Assembly (NCBI GenBank): GCA_017449745.1
Contig: JAFTFD010000345.1
Location: 1 to 36,685 of the forward strand
Source of the DNA: Lachnospiraceae bacterium
GTDB taxonomy: Bacteria; Bacillota; Clostridia; Lachnospirales; Lachnospiraceae
Length of the DNA stretch: 36,685 bases
Direction of reading: 5' to 3'
A program made the position numbers and the translations under genes. Below the pieces are notes generated by a model. That model did not search any database. It worked only from the letters and a program-made list of their open reading frames with translations, and was not told the origin of the DNA. Of this stretch, positions 27,254 to 34,835 are shown piece by piece. Numbering within the stretch: position 1 is the first letter of the stretch; every line of letters starts with the position of its first letter.

Positions 27254-28576
27254 TCAATAAAAAATATGACCGCCGATGACGTACCTCGGAGTGATCTCCG
27301 GGATCGGCGTCCTGAAAAATATGCAGTCTGCCACCGTTGTCTGGCCCGCCATCGCCGCATCGGCCGCCTGGTAGCAGGCAGGCGTCGCGTCGTCCCTGGC
27401 CAGTGCCAGCGCAAGCCGTCCTGTCATAGCCGGCTCAAACTGCCACTTCTGATAGATCACCCCCGATACTGTATCGGGGAAGGCTCCGGACATCACCCGG
27501 TTGATCACGACCGCTCCGACAGCGACCTGCCCCTCATAGGGCTGGTTACCCGCCTCACAGTAGATCAGATTGGCCAAAAGATACCGGTCTCCCTCATCAT
27601 AGACCAGCTGGGAGATGTCTCTCCAATGAGAGGCAGCAGAGAGCGCTGCCAGGCGCCTTTCCTCTGCCAGCTGCGCCTCCAGCTGGGAGACCTGTTCATT
27701 CTGCTCCGCCAGCTGCTGCTCCAGAAGCGCCGCATTCTGCTGCGCTGCCTGGATCTCTGATTCTGTCAGCTCCATCGTCCCTTTCGTCTGGCTCAGAAGC
27801 GTCGTGACCTCTCCCCTTTTGGCCGCCTGCTGGTTCCTGAGCCCCGTCAGGGAATCCCGCTGGGAGGCAAGCTGTGCCTGGTCTTCTTCCAGCTGTTCTT
27901 TCTCTTTTTCCAACAGAGCCTGCTTCTCCTTGATCAGTTCCTGCTGAAGAAGGTATTCCCCCATCATTTTGACGTCATAATCGGATACCCTGGCCATATA
28001 CTGATTGATGGTCAGGAAGTCGGAAAGGCTGCGCGCACCGAACAGGATCTCCAGGTAGTAATTCTGTCCCTTCTCATAAAGGAAGCGGACTCTCTGTTTC
28101 ATCGCGGCGTACTGCGCCGCCTGCTGCCTTTCGGACTCCTCAAGCTGCGCCGTAGTGACGCGGATCTGCTCTTCCACCTCCTGCGCAGAGGCCTTCGTCA
28201 GTTCGATCTCCCGCTCCATATCCCCGATATCATCGTCCAGAGCGTTGATCTGGCCAGCGATCGCCGAGAGCTGGGCGTTGAGATTGCCGATCTCTCCTTC
28301 CAGCTGCCCGATCGATGCATTCAGTGCATCGATCCCTGTCTGGTTTTCGCTGATCGCGTCCTGTGTCTGCTGCTGGAGCTGTTTGGCCGCATCCAGCTTC
28401 TGCTGGGTCTCCTGCGTAGCTTGCACCGTCATCCCGAAAAAACTGACAGCGAGGAAAAGGGCCATGCTTTTCACAGCAGCGCCCTTACAAAGACTCCGCG
28501 CTGCAGCCGGGGCATTTACTGCTCCTTTTGCCGCAGTGCGGAGTGTATTCAGTTTCCGATATGATCGGTCAAACAT
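27254..28576 (-). CDS. Secreted coiled-coil cell-wall hydrolase with SleB domain
   Basis: An exported peptidoglycan hydrolase. The 440 residues have a positively charged N-terminus, a hydrophobic segment (38-53, MALFLAVSFFGMTVQA) with likely signal cleavage after VQA, and a long Glu/Gln-rich coiled coil (~55-310) of the PcsB/CwlO type, including FLYEKGQNYYLEILFGARSLSDF split over ~170-195. A C-terminal SleB/CwlJ-type hydrolase domain (~330-440) carries CEAGNQPYEGQVAVGAVVINRV with the putative catalytic Glu341. PcsB-type coiled coils are known to be gated by FtsEX; whether this one is gated is inference. It begins 3 nt after the dCMP deaminase stop and ends 3 nt before the 853-aa gene. Shine-Dalgarno is weak, suggesting translational coupling. 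Confidence 0.88.
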   Translation of the reverse strand: MFDRSYRKLNTLRTAAKGAVNAPAAARSLCKGAAVKSMALFLAVSFFGMTVQATQETQQKLDAAKQLQQQTQDAISENQTGIDALNASIGQLEGEIGNLNAQLSAIAGQINALDDDIGDMEREIELTKASAQEVEEQIRVTTAQLEESERQQAAQYAAMKQRVRFLYEKGQNYYLEILFGARSLSDFLTINQYMARVSDYDVKMMGEYLLQQELIKEKQALLEKEKEQLEEDQAQLASQRDSLTGLRNQQAAKRGEVTTLLSQTKGTMELTESEIQAAQQNAALLEQQLAEQNEQVSQLEAQLAEERRLAALSAASHWRDISQLVYDEGDRYLLANLIYCEAGNQPYEGQVAVGAVVINRVMSGAFPDTVSGVIYQKWQFEPAMTGRLALALARDDATPACYQAADAAMAGQTTVADCIFFRTPIPEITPRYVIGGHIFY

Positions 28577-28579
28577 GCA

Positions 28580-29065
28580 TCAGACCTGTATCTCGATCCT
28601 GCGCCCGGTAGGCTCGTACTGATAATACCGGACCCCGGCCGCATTCAGCATCCGTTTGCTGGCAAGGGTGGCATCGGAATCCGCATATTTATCGCTTGCA
28701 TAAACGACCGTCCTGATCCCGGCCTGAATGATCGCCTTGGCGCATTCATTGCAGGGGAACAGGGAGACATACAGCGTAGAGCCCTCCAGGCTCCCGCCCC
28801 TGTAATTCAGGATGGCATTCAGTTCGCTGTGTGTCACAAAGGGATATTTGGTGTTCAGTCCGGTTCCTTCCCTGCCCCACGGAAACTCATCATCGTCACA
28901 TCCCTTAGGAAGCCCGTTGTATCCCATAGACAGGATCTTATGATCCCTGCTGACGATGCAGGAACCCACCTGCGTGTTTGGGTCCTTGGAGCGCATTCCG
29001 GACAGCTGAGCAACTCCCATAAAATACTCATCCCACGTAATGTAATCCTCTCTCTTGGAAGACAT
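28580..29065 (-). CDS. dCMP deaminase (ComEB-like)
   Basis: Converts dCMP to dUMP, feeding dTMP synthesis. The 161 residues start at MSSKRED (29065), directly after AAGGAGG at ideal spacing. Zinc ligands are in THSELNAIL (His79, with catalytic Glu81) and PCNEC (C105, C108). The canonical HAE triad reads HSE here, a tolerated substitution next to the ligand. GSCIVSRD, GYNGLPKGCDD and the nucleotide-binding NTKYPFVTHSE context fit the deoxycytidylate subfamily better than cytidine or tRNA deaminases. It follows upp by about 30 nt and precedes the wall hydrolase by 3 nt. Confidence 0.92.
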   Translation of the reverse strand: MSSKREDYITWDEYFMGVAQLSGMRSKDPNTQVGSCIVSRDHKILSMGYNGLPKGCDDDEFPWGREGTGLNTKYPFVTHSELNAILNYRGGSLEGSTLYVSLFPCNECAKAIIQAGIRTVVYASDKYADSDATLASKRMLNAAGVRYYQYEPTGRRIEIQV

Positions 29066-29098
29066 GGCATACCTCCTTAAGTGCCGCAAGGCACTTTA

Positions 29099-29728
29099 TT
29101 ATTTTGTACCGAAGATCCTGTCACCGGCATCGCCCAGGCCAGGTACGATATAGCCGTGTTCATTAAGGTGATCATCGAGAGCGCCGACATAGACATCTAC
29201 GTCAGGGTGTGCTTCCGTAAAGGTCTTGATTCCTTCCGGAGCGGCGATTATGCACAGGAAATGGATCTTGCGGCATCCGTGATCCTTGAGCATCTGGACA
29301 GCTGCTGCGGAGGAGCCGCCTGTTGCGAGCATCGGGTCAACGACGAAGACTTCTCTCTCTGCGGAATCTGCAGGGAGCTTGCAGTAATACTCTACAGGCT
29401 TGAGCGTTTTGGGATCCCTGTAAAGACCGATATGTCCCACCTTTGCCGCCGGGATCATCTTGAGCATGCCGTCAACCATTCCCAGTCCTGCGCGCAGGAT
29501 CGGAACGACTGCCAGCTTTTTGCCCTTCAGCTCTTTCGCCACTGTAGGGGCGACCGGTGTATCGATCTCCACATCAGTCAGCTCCAGATGACGGGTCGCC
29601 TCATAGCACAGCAGCATGGCAATTTCGCCTACGGTTTCACGAAAAGCCTTCGTTCCGGTCGTTCTGCGTCTGATGAAGCCGATCTTATGCTGAATTAACG
29701 GATGATCCATGATAATAACCTGTGACAT
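29099..29728 (-). CDS. upp: Uracil phosphoribosyltransferase
   Basis: Salvages uracil to UMP with PRPP. The 209 residues start at [10 protein letters not shown] (29728) behind GAGG; the open frame upstream is leader. Visible are [26 protein letters not shown], the PRPP loop [12 protein letters not shown] and C-terminal uracil-binding [18 protein letters not shown]. All family hallmarks and the usual ~209-aa length are present. It lies between rpiB and dCMP deaminase. Its own promoter-like -10 is in the short gap after rpiB. Confidence 0.97.
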   Translation of the reverse strand: MSQVIIMDHPLIQHKIGFIRRRTTGTKAFRETVGEIAMLLCYEATRHLELTDVEIDTPVAPTVAKELKGKKLAVVPILRAGLGMVDGMLKMIPAAKVGHIGLYRDPKTLKPVEYYCKLPADSAEREVFVVDPMLATGGSSAAAVQMLKDHGCRKIHFLCIIAAPEGIKTFTEAHPDVDVYVGALDDHLNEHGYIVPGLGDAGDRIFGTK

Positions 29729-29805
29729 TGTTAAACCTCTACCTCTTTCCGCGGTCTTGTCCGCAAACATTTGATATTTTTTGCAGCCTCAATACTGCAT
29801 TATCC

Positions 29806-29814
29806 ATTATAGCA
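29806..29814 (-). promoter_or_regulatory. Extended -10 promoter of upp
   Basis: On the minus strand TGCTATAAT gives a perfect -10 with TGn extension about 80 nt before the upp ATG; no clear -35. It lies just past the rpiB stop, so upp and downstream genes can be transcribed independently of rpiB. Confidence 0.6.
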
Positions 29815-29829
29815 TGATTAAGCAAACCC

Positions 29830-30258
29830 TTACTGCTCTATTTTGCCGATCCTTCTGGCGTGACGCTCGTCACCGGAAAACGGTGTGTCGAGAAATGCCT
29901 TGACGATATCCAGAGCCAGGTTCGTTCCTACGATGCCTGCACCCAGAGCCAGCATATTTGCGTCGTTGTGAAGTCTTGTCAGAGTTGCCATCGTCGCATC
30001 GGTGCACAGCGCGCAGCGGATCCCTTTGACCTTATTCGCTGTGATCGAGATCCCGATCCCTGTCGTGCAGATCACGATTCCCCTGTCGCACTCTCCTGAT
30101 GCTACTGCCAGTGCCGCCGGCCTGCCGAAATCCGGATAATCGCAGGAGGCTGTATCATAAGTCCCGAAATCCTTGTATTCCAGGCCTCTCTCCTCCAGAT
30201 AATGCATGATCTCTTTTTTTAATGCCAATCCGCCATGATCACTGCCGAGCGCTATCAT
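29830..30258 (-). CDS. rpiB: Ribose-5-phosphate isomerase B
   Basis: Interconverts ribulose-5-phosphate and ribose-5-phosphate in the pentose phosphate pathway, supplying Prs. The 142 residues show GSDHGGLALK at the N-terminus, DYPDFG, the catalytic-Cys segment GIVICTTGIGISITANK and HNDANMLALGAGIVG. Length is typical. GGGGAA precedes the ATG. It is 90 nt downstream of sua5 and upstream of upp, an arrangement that links ribose phosphate to nucleotide salvage. Confidence 0.96.
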   Translation of the reverse strand: MIALGSDHGGLALKKEIMHYLEERGLEYKDFGTYDTASCDYPDFGRPAALAVASGECDRGIVICTTGIGISITANKVKGIRCALCTDATMATLTRLHNDANMLALGAGIVGTNLALDIVKAFLDTPFSGDERHARRIGKIEQ

Positions 30259-30348
30259 ATTACTGTTCCCCTTTCTGGTTTCCCCTTAGAAAACTTTCTT
30301 TAGAAAAAATATCTGTTCCCGGTTTTCTGAATTCTTCCGGAACACAGT

Positions 30349-31398
30349 TCAAACCTTTATGCACTTGTGTCCGGCCGCTTTCATCAGCCGGTTCATGATC
30401 GCCATGGAAAGGCCGCTCCCTCCAAAGGATTCCGAATAGATCACATCCAGTTCCAGATCATCGCACTCCCGAAGGATCCTGAACAGGTGTCTTGCGATCG
30501 CCTCGTTATCCTGTCTGCTCCCTGCGCTGAATATGCGGTCTGCCCTGTACAGGTCTTTGGTCTCATCCGTGCAGATCACGCCAGTCCTTTTCCCTGCCTG
30601 CGAGGCGCTTCTTACAAGGTCGTTGATGCAGGAAACGACGGCATCTTTTGTCCCCTCGACCAGCGTCAGGTCTCCTTTTGGCGCATAGTGCCTGTATTTC
30701 ATTCCCGGCGCTTTGGGCGCCTGTCCCGAATCTGCGCTGATCGTGGTCCTGTCGACGTCTACAGCTCCGAGGACCTGTTCCAGCATTTCCCTTGTCACAT
30801 AGCCGGGCCTTAAAATGATCGGCCTCTTATCCGTCAGGTCAATGATCGTCGACTCAAGCCCGATCCCGACCTCTCCTCCGTCGATGATCATTTCCACTCT
30901 TCCGTCCAGATCCTCCCGGCAATACCTCGCGATCGTAGGCGAAGGCCTGCCTGAGCGGTTGGCGGAGGGCGCAGCTATATAACCGCCTGATGCCCTGATC
31001 AGTTCCTGCGCGATCCTGTTGGAAGGAAACCGGACAGCGACTGTATCCAGTCCGCCTGTGGTCTCATACGGGATCACGTCATTTTTATGAAAGATCATCG
31101 TCAGCGGCCCCGGCCAGAAAGCCTGCGCCAAGAGCTGCGCCTCTTCCGGGATCTCCCGGACGATCGGCGCCACATCTTCGAGCCGGCACACATGGACGAT
31201 CAGGGGATTATCCGAAGGCCTGCCTTTTGCGGCGTAGATCTTCCTGGAGGACTCTGGATTTCTGGCGTCGCCGCCAAGTCCATACACGGTTTCCGTCGGA
31301 AACGCTACCAGTCCTCCGTTTTTAATGATCTCACCGGCCCGCCGGATCCCTTCCATATCCGGCGCGTCTTCCGGCATACTGATATATTCTGTAATCAT
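30349..31398 (-). CDS. L-threonylcarbamoyladenylate synthase, Sua5 type
   Basis: Makes the threonylcarbamoyl-AMP intermediate for the t6A37 modification of ANN-decoding tRNAs. The 349 residues have the two-domain Sua5 layout rather than the single-domain TsaC one: a YrdC domain (~1-205) with GGLVAFPTETVYGLGGDA, KGRPSDNPLIVHV, FWPGPLT and APSANRSGRPSPT, the PGMKYRHYAPKG linker (~232-243), then a C-terminal Sua5 domain with the YSESFGGSGLSMAIMNRL ending. It starts 18 nt after the GH18 gene. The Shine-Dalgarno is weak (AGGATG), so it is probably co-transcribed. Confidence 0.94.
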   Translation of the reverse strand: MITEYISMPEDAPDMEGIRRAGEIIKNGGLVAFPTETVYGLGGDARNPESSRKIYAAKGRPSDNPLIVHVCRLEDVAPIVREIPEEAQLLAQAFWPGPLTMIFHKNDVIPYETTGGLDTVAVRFPSNRIAQELIRASGGYIAAPSANRSGRPSPTIARYCREDLDGRVEMIIDGGEVGIGLESTIIDLTDKRPIILRPGYVTREMLEQVLGAVDVDRTTISADSGQAPKAPGMKYRHYAPKGDLTLVEGTKDAVVSCINDLVRSASQAGKRTGVICTDETKDLYRADRIFSAGSRQDNEAIARHLFRILRECDDLELDVIYSESFGGSGLSMAIMNRLMKAAGHKCIKV

Positions 31399-31416
31399 TC
31401 GTATCTGTTCAGCATC

Positions 31417-33579
31417 CTATGAATTCATATAATTTGCTATGATGTCCCAAACGTCCGGAGTCTCGAAGTCCAGCTTCCACTCCGCGACGCCGCCGATCCC
31501 CGCTGCCGTCATGGCATCGAGTTTGAGCTGCAGGGACTGCGTATCCTCTATCCAGATCTGCAGGAAGGTATCTCCTTCCGTAGCTTCCGCATAATTCTGG
31601 CCGCACTCGGCGTCCCAGGTCACAGTCATATTGTGGTTCGCAATGATCTCGGGGATGTTCTTCATGCCATAGGCTTCCGATGTGACAACGCCCCCGGTCG
31701 TTTTCCAGTATCTTGTATAGAACGGAACAGCGTTGATCACCTTCTCCTTGGCGATCCTCTCTACAGCCATGGCGATCCCGTCCGTGACATACCCGATCGA
31801 AGCAACGCTCCCCGCCTCCGAGGACCCGCCGTAATGCTCATCATAGCCCATGATGACCACATAGTCAGCGAAAACCCCCTGTTCCCGGATATTATAGTAG
31901 CTGTTGTATTCGTATGCCGGATAGTCATCGACGGACATGGTCAGGCCTTTGAGCCTGCAGGCGATGGAAAGCTCGCGGATAAACTGCACATAATCCTGTC
32001 CGTATCCCGCCTCGATCAGCTCGAAGTCAACATTGATCCCGTCGTATCCGTAGGTCGTACACTCCGTGATCAGCTGGTTGATCAGGTTATCCCTGGTATC
32101 CTGGGTCCCCAGGAAGGAGCTCTTGTTGACCAGCTCCGGGGAATTGATATTGTCGACGACCGCCCAGACCTTGAGGCCCATAGCGTGGGCAGTATCCGTG
32201 TAATACTGGCTCGCCATGCTGGTAATGTCGCCCTCTGCGTTTTTGACCCAGAAGATCGTAGGCGCGATCACGTTGACAGACTTTGTCGGCGCCATAAAGC
32301 TGCGGAGCGTATCATTTGCCGCCGCCGTGCTGTAGACATTGTGGAAGGCCATATTGACCTTCGTCCCCAGCATATGGGTCGTATACTCGGGCTCCACATA
32401 GCTGGTGACAGGTGTCGGCGTCTCCTCGTGGATATCGCGGATGCGCTTGTTTTCCACGTAGCCGATAAAACCGTCTTCGGATTTGACTCTGGACCAGGTC
32501 TCCATCTGCTCCAGCACAGTGACCTGATCACCCTTTTCCAGTTCCTTCAGGATCCTGCTCTTGATCCCTCCGCTCAGGCGGATCTGCGTACCGCGCGAGA
32601 TCTCCCCGACATTTTTCGGTTCCCATGCGGAATAGATCTGGAGCCTTGCCGGATCCTCGTATCCCTGGAAGGAGAAATTCGTATACTCTTTGACAAAATC
32701 AAGCGCGAGGTAGACGGAATCGCCGATCCTCCTGGCGGGAATATAGCTCTTTGTCTGCGTTTCGCTCCCGACCAGGACCTCATTGGAACCAAGGTGCGTC
32801 ACCACCTTGCGGTCCGGCAGGCAGTACATGATCATGCCGCTCAGGTCCGAGTAGTTCTGGACGCCGTAATAAAACCTGTCATTTAAATTGCTCTTGACGG
32901 CGTCCAGGGACAGATAGTAAGTCCCGTCCAGTCTCCTGGCCCTGATCTCTGAGATCTCATCCCCCCAGACAATGGCAACGTCCTCCGAACCGGAGCCGTC
33001 CGCTGGCTGGCTCATGGAGAAATACTCCTGCAGATCAGCCACCTCTTTTGAATAGGAATATTTATCGAGAAACAGCTTCACGCCAAAGGCGCCGATCATC
33101 ACGATCAGCAGCAGTACGGTAGCTGCGACCGGAGCTGCGGAAGAGCTGCTCTTTTTCTTTGCAGAGCTGCTGTTTCTTGAAGAGGATCTCCTGCTGGCAG
33201 AAGCGGACCTGCCGCCTGAAGAGGCCCGGCCTAAAGAGGCCCGGCCTAAAGAGGCCCGGCCTAAAGAGGCCTCGGTGGATCTCCTGCTGCCAGCGCTCTT
33301 CCTGGAAGAAGTCCTGCTCCTTGCGGCATTCCTGCCCCTGCTGCCCGATGATGAGGAGCGCCTTGCCGGCTGCTCATAAGACGGTTCATAATCACTGTCA
33401 AATTCATCATACATGCTGTAATCCGATGAATAGCGCGAGACCGTGTCGTAACCGTCATGGTCATCGGCATATCCGTCATAGCCCGGATCCGTGTAGGAGG
33501 CATCATATCCGTCATAGCTGTCGTATTCATCGTCCCATAAATCAGATGAGTCATACCCCGGATCGTATCTGTCGCTCAT
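31417..33579 (-). CDS. Membrane-anchored GH18-family glycosidase with SH3b domain and long cytoplasmic tail
   Basis: A 720-residue type II membrane protein. Residues 1-70 are Asp/Tyr-rich, 71-149 Ser/Arg/Lys-rich, and 151-171 form the only transmembrane helix (VAATVLLLIVMIGAFGVKLF). Outside are a region with two copper-amine-oxidase-N-like segments (~205-315), an SH3b domain (~328-382, ending FIGYVENKRI) and a GH18 barrel (~405-718). The catalytic motif is DGINVDFE (513-520, acid Glu520), as in spore-lytic YaaH/SleL-type N-acetylglucosaminidases. Expected target is peptidoglycan. Its tail holds three tandem SLGRA units encoded by a perfect 15-bp repeat. It has its own promoter and leads the long reverse-strand gene run. 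A role in vegetative wall remodelling, sporulation or germination cannot be separated here. Confidence 0.88.
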   Translation of the reverse strand: MSDRYDPGYDSSDLWDDEYDSYDGYDASYTDPGYDGYADDHDGYDTVSRYSSDYSMYDEFDSDYEPSYEQPARRSSSSGSRGRNAARSRTSSRKSAGSRRSTEASLGRASLGRASLGRASSGGRSASASRRSSSRNSSSAKKKSSSSAAPVAATVLLLIVMIGAFGVKLFLDKYSYSKEVADLQEYFSMSQPADGSGSEDVAIVWGDEISEIRARRLDGTYYLSLDAVKSNLNDRFYYGVQNYSDLSGMIMYCLPDRKVVTHLGSNEVLVGSETQTKSYIPARRIGDSVYLALDFVKEYTNFSFQGYEDPARLQIYSAWEPKNVGEISRGTQIRLSGGIKSRILKELEKGDQVTVLEQMETWSRVKSEDGFIGYVENKRIRDIHEETPTPVTSYVEPEYTTHMLGTKVNMAFHNVYSTAAANDTLRSFMAPTKSVNVIAPTIFWVKNAEGDITSMASQYYTDTAHAMGLKVWAVVDNINSPELVNKSSFLGTQDTRDNLINQLITECTTYGYDGINVDFELIEAGYGQDYVQFIRELSIACRLKGLTMSVDDYPAYEYNSYYNIREQGVFADYVVIMGYDEHYGGSSEAGSVASIGYVTDGIAMAVERIAKEKVINAVPFYTRYWKTTGGVVTSEAYGMKNIPEIIANHNMTVTWDAECGQNYAEATEGDTFLQIWIEDTQSLQLKLDAMTAAGIGGVAEWKLDFETPDVWDIIANYMNS
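33221..33270. repeat. 15-bp tandem repeat inside the GH18 gene
   Basis: Three identical copies of GAGGCCCGGCCTAAA (33221-33235, 33236-33250, 33251-33265) and the first five bases of a fourth. The period is a multiple of three, so copy-number change keeps the frame. It encodes the SLGRA units in the cytoplasmic tail (residues ~105-121). Confidence 0.95.
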
Positions 33580-33680
33580 GGACTCAATGTTTCCTTTCCG
33601 AATTCATTAAGTAAGCTCCGCTTACCAAACCTAAACTTCCGCCCATAAAGTGCGGAATATATCAAAGCATAGCCTACAGT

Positions 33681-33709
33681 ATTATACCAGAGAACTTGCT
33701 TTGCGTCAT
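33681..33709 (-). promoter_or_regulatory. SigA-type promoter of the GH18 gene
   Basis: A perfect TATAAT (33681-33686) is spaced by 17 bp from ATGACG (33704-33709), a 4/6 -35. The leader would be about 95 nt. Confidence 0.65.
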
Positions 33710-33738
33710 CTCTCAAAAAAAGGGCGCAAAATGTGCGC

Positions 33739-33815
33739 AAAAAAAGAGGCAGTCTTCCCGGTCCCGCCATGTGCTGCCGCTGCGGCAGGTGGCGCTGATC
33801 CCGGGAGACTGTCTC
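33739..33815 (-). terminator. Very long terminator-like hairpin upstream of the GH18 promoter
   Basis: Outer arms CAGTCTTCCCGG (33750-33761) and CCCGGGAGACTG (33800-33811) enclose CGCCA/TGGCG and CTGCCG/CGGCAG stems. On the minus strand it is followed by TCTTTTTTT. It would end minus-strand transcripts coming from 33.8-34.4 kb just before the GH18 promoter. Confidence 0.75.
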
Positions 33816-34539
33816 TCCCAAAAGGCTTATGCGGCTTTAATGCCCGCATCTGCCGACAGGTCGCTCAAAACGATTAGCCTGTCTTATATTTCCGTCTCTT
33901 TTTCAGGCTGAAGACAACCGCAGCGCCGGCATGCATGGCGGGACTCCGCGTTAATGAAACAGACGGCTGCGGGAGACAGATCTGGCTGCCCGTTCTGTGA
34001 CAGGCAGATGTGATGATAGACCGCATTTTGAACAAGTGCGGATGATATGATAAGAGAACAGCCTGAAGGAAGCGCGGAATTCCTGCAAAGAACAGTCCTT
34101 CCCGCTTCCCGGACTCCGGCACGCGAAACAGAAGGAGAGTTCCGTGGAGATCCACCCTTCGCGACATGCCGTTCCTCTTAACGGGATGTATCTTTTTTGA
34201 AAAATAGGATCCGGTGATCCGACGCAGCTATGCTGGATCGGTACCGATCTGTGAATTACTGAATCGTGAACTTATTTTTAAGAAGTAATTCGACGGCATA
34301 CAGCCTTAAGACAATGAAAGTACATTAAAGAATAATGATGCAAAGAATTGCTTAAAGACTAGATAAAGATATGGCTCACCCCCTCTCCGACACAGACTCC
34401 CCGCATCAGACGGTAGCCCTATTATATCGGGAAATTCTGGAAAACGGTCCTTCTTAATTACGAAACCCTCGGATTATGTGCATTTTTACGCGCCGCCCGA
34501 AATTTTTCACAACTAACCGCCGGCTCTACCCAAAGCCTA
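33816..34539. other. Gene-poor interval with relic-like frame and palindromes
   Basis: About 720 nt with no convincing gene. A 97-codon minus-strand frame (34167-33874) has AGAGGA before its ATG and ends in AGAAVVFSLKKRRK-like sequence, resembling a wall-anchor tail, but the rest is unlike a folded protein; it may be a decayed gene. A TATAAT lies on the minus strand at 34421-34426. Near 34200-34291 are GGATC/GATCC, the 14-bp palindrome GATCGGTACCGATC (34236-34249) and GAATTACT/AGTAATTC (34253-34260, 34284-34291). Composition turns AT-rich from about 34180. Confidence 0.5.
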
Positions 34540-34569
34540 TTGACGATATCCTTAAATTCACACTAAAAT
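34540..34569 (+). promoter_or_regulatory. Promoter of the mecA leader
   Basis: TTGACG (34540-34545) and TAAAAT (34564-34569) are spaced by 18 bp. Predicted start is about 34576, exactly at the first 36-nt repeat copy, giving a ~260-nt leader for mecA. Confidence 0.65.
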
Positions 34570-34574
34570 GATAC

Positions 34575-34808
34575 TAAGTTCAAAAGGCAGAAAAGCATGT
34601 TGTGCTTGCACAAGCAGGCTTTTCTATCTTTTGAACGCCAGACATGAGCAAGGAGCGATTTGCCATGTTTACAGGCAAATCAGCGGATTGCGAATGTTCG
34701 GGCAGGATCGCGGGAGCTGCGCTGCAGCGGAGCGATCCGGTATCATTTTCTTCTGATACGATTATCGTGATTTAAGTTCAAAAGGCAGAAAAGCATGTTG
34801 TGCTTGCA
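34575..34808 (+). repeat. Duplicated 36-nt leader repeat with alternative pairing, upstream of mecA
   Basis: Identical 36-nt copies lie at 34575-34610 and 34773-34808 (begin TAAGTTCAAAAGG, end TGTGCTTGCA). The arm 34618-34636 (GCTTTTCT..CTTTTGAAC) can pair over 19 positions with either copy, with one mismatch and one G-U. Between them are further stems: GATTTGCC/GGCAAATC, GGATCGC/GCGATCC and GTATCA/TGATAC. Copy 2 ends 14 nt before the mecA Shine-Dalgarno. Confidence 0.8.
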
Positions 34809-34835
34809 TTTACACAGCTTGCGAAAGAGGTGTTC

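Noticed and set aside
33750-33815. Cobalamin-riboswitch-like GGTCCCGCCA string
   Set aside because: The match is short, the remaining conserved parts are missing, and the region is better explained as a long hairpin with a T7 tail on the other strand.
34575-34808. CRISPR-like repeats
   Set aside because: Only two copies, 162 nt apart, with a structured spacer and no cas genes.
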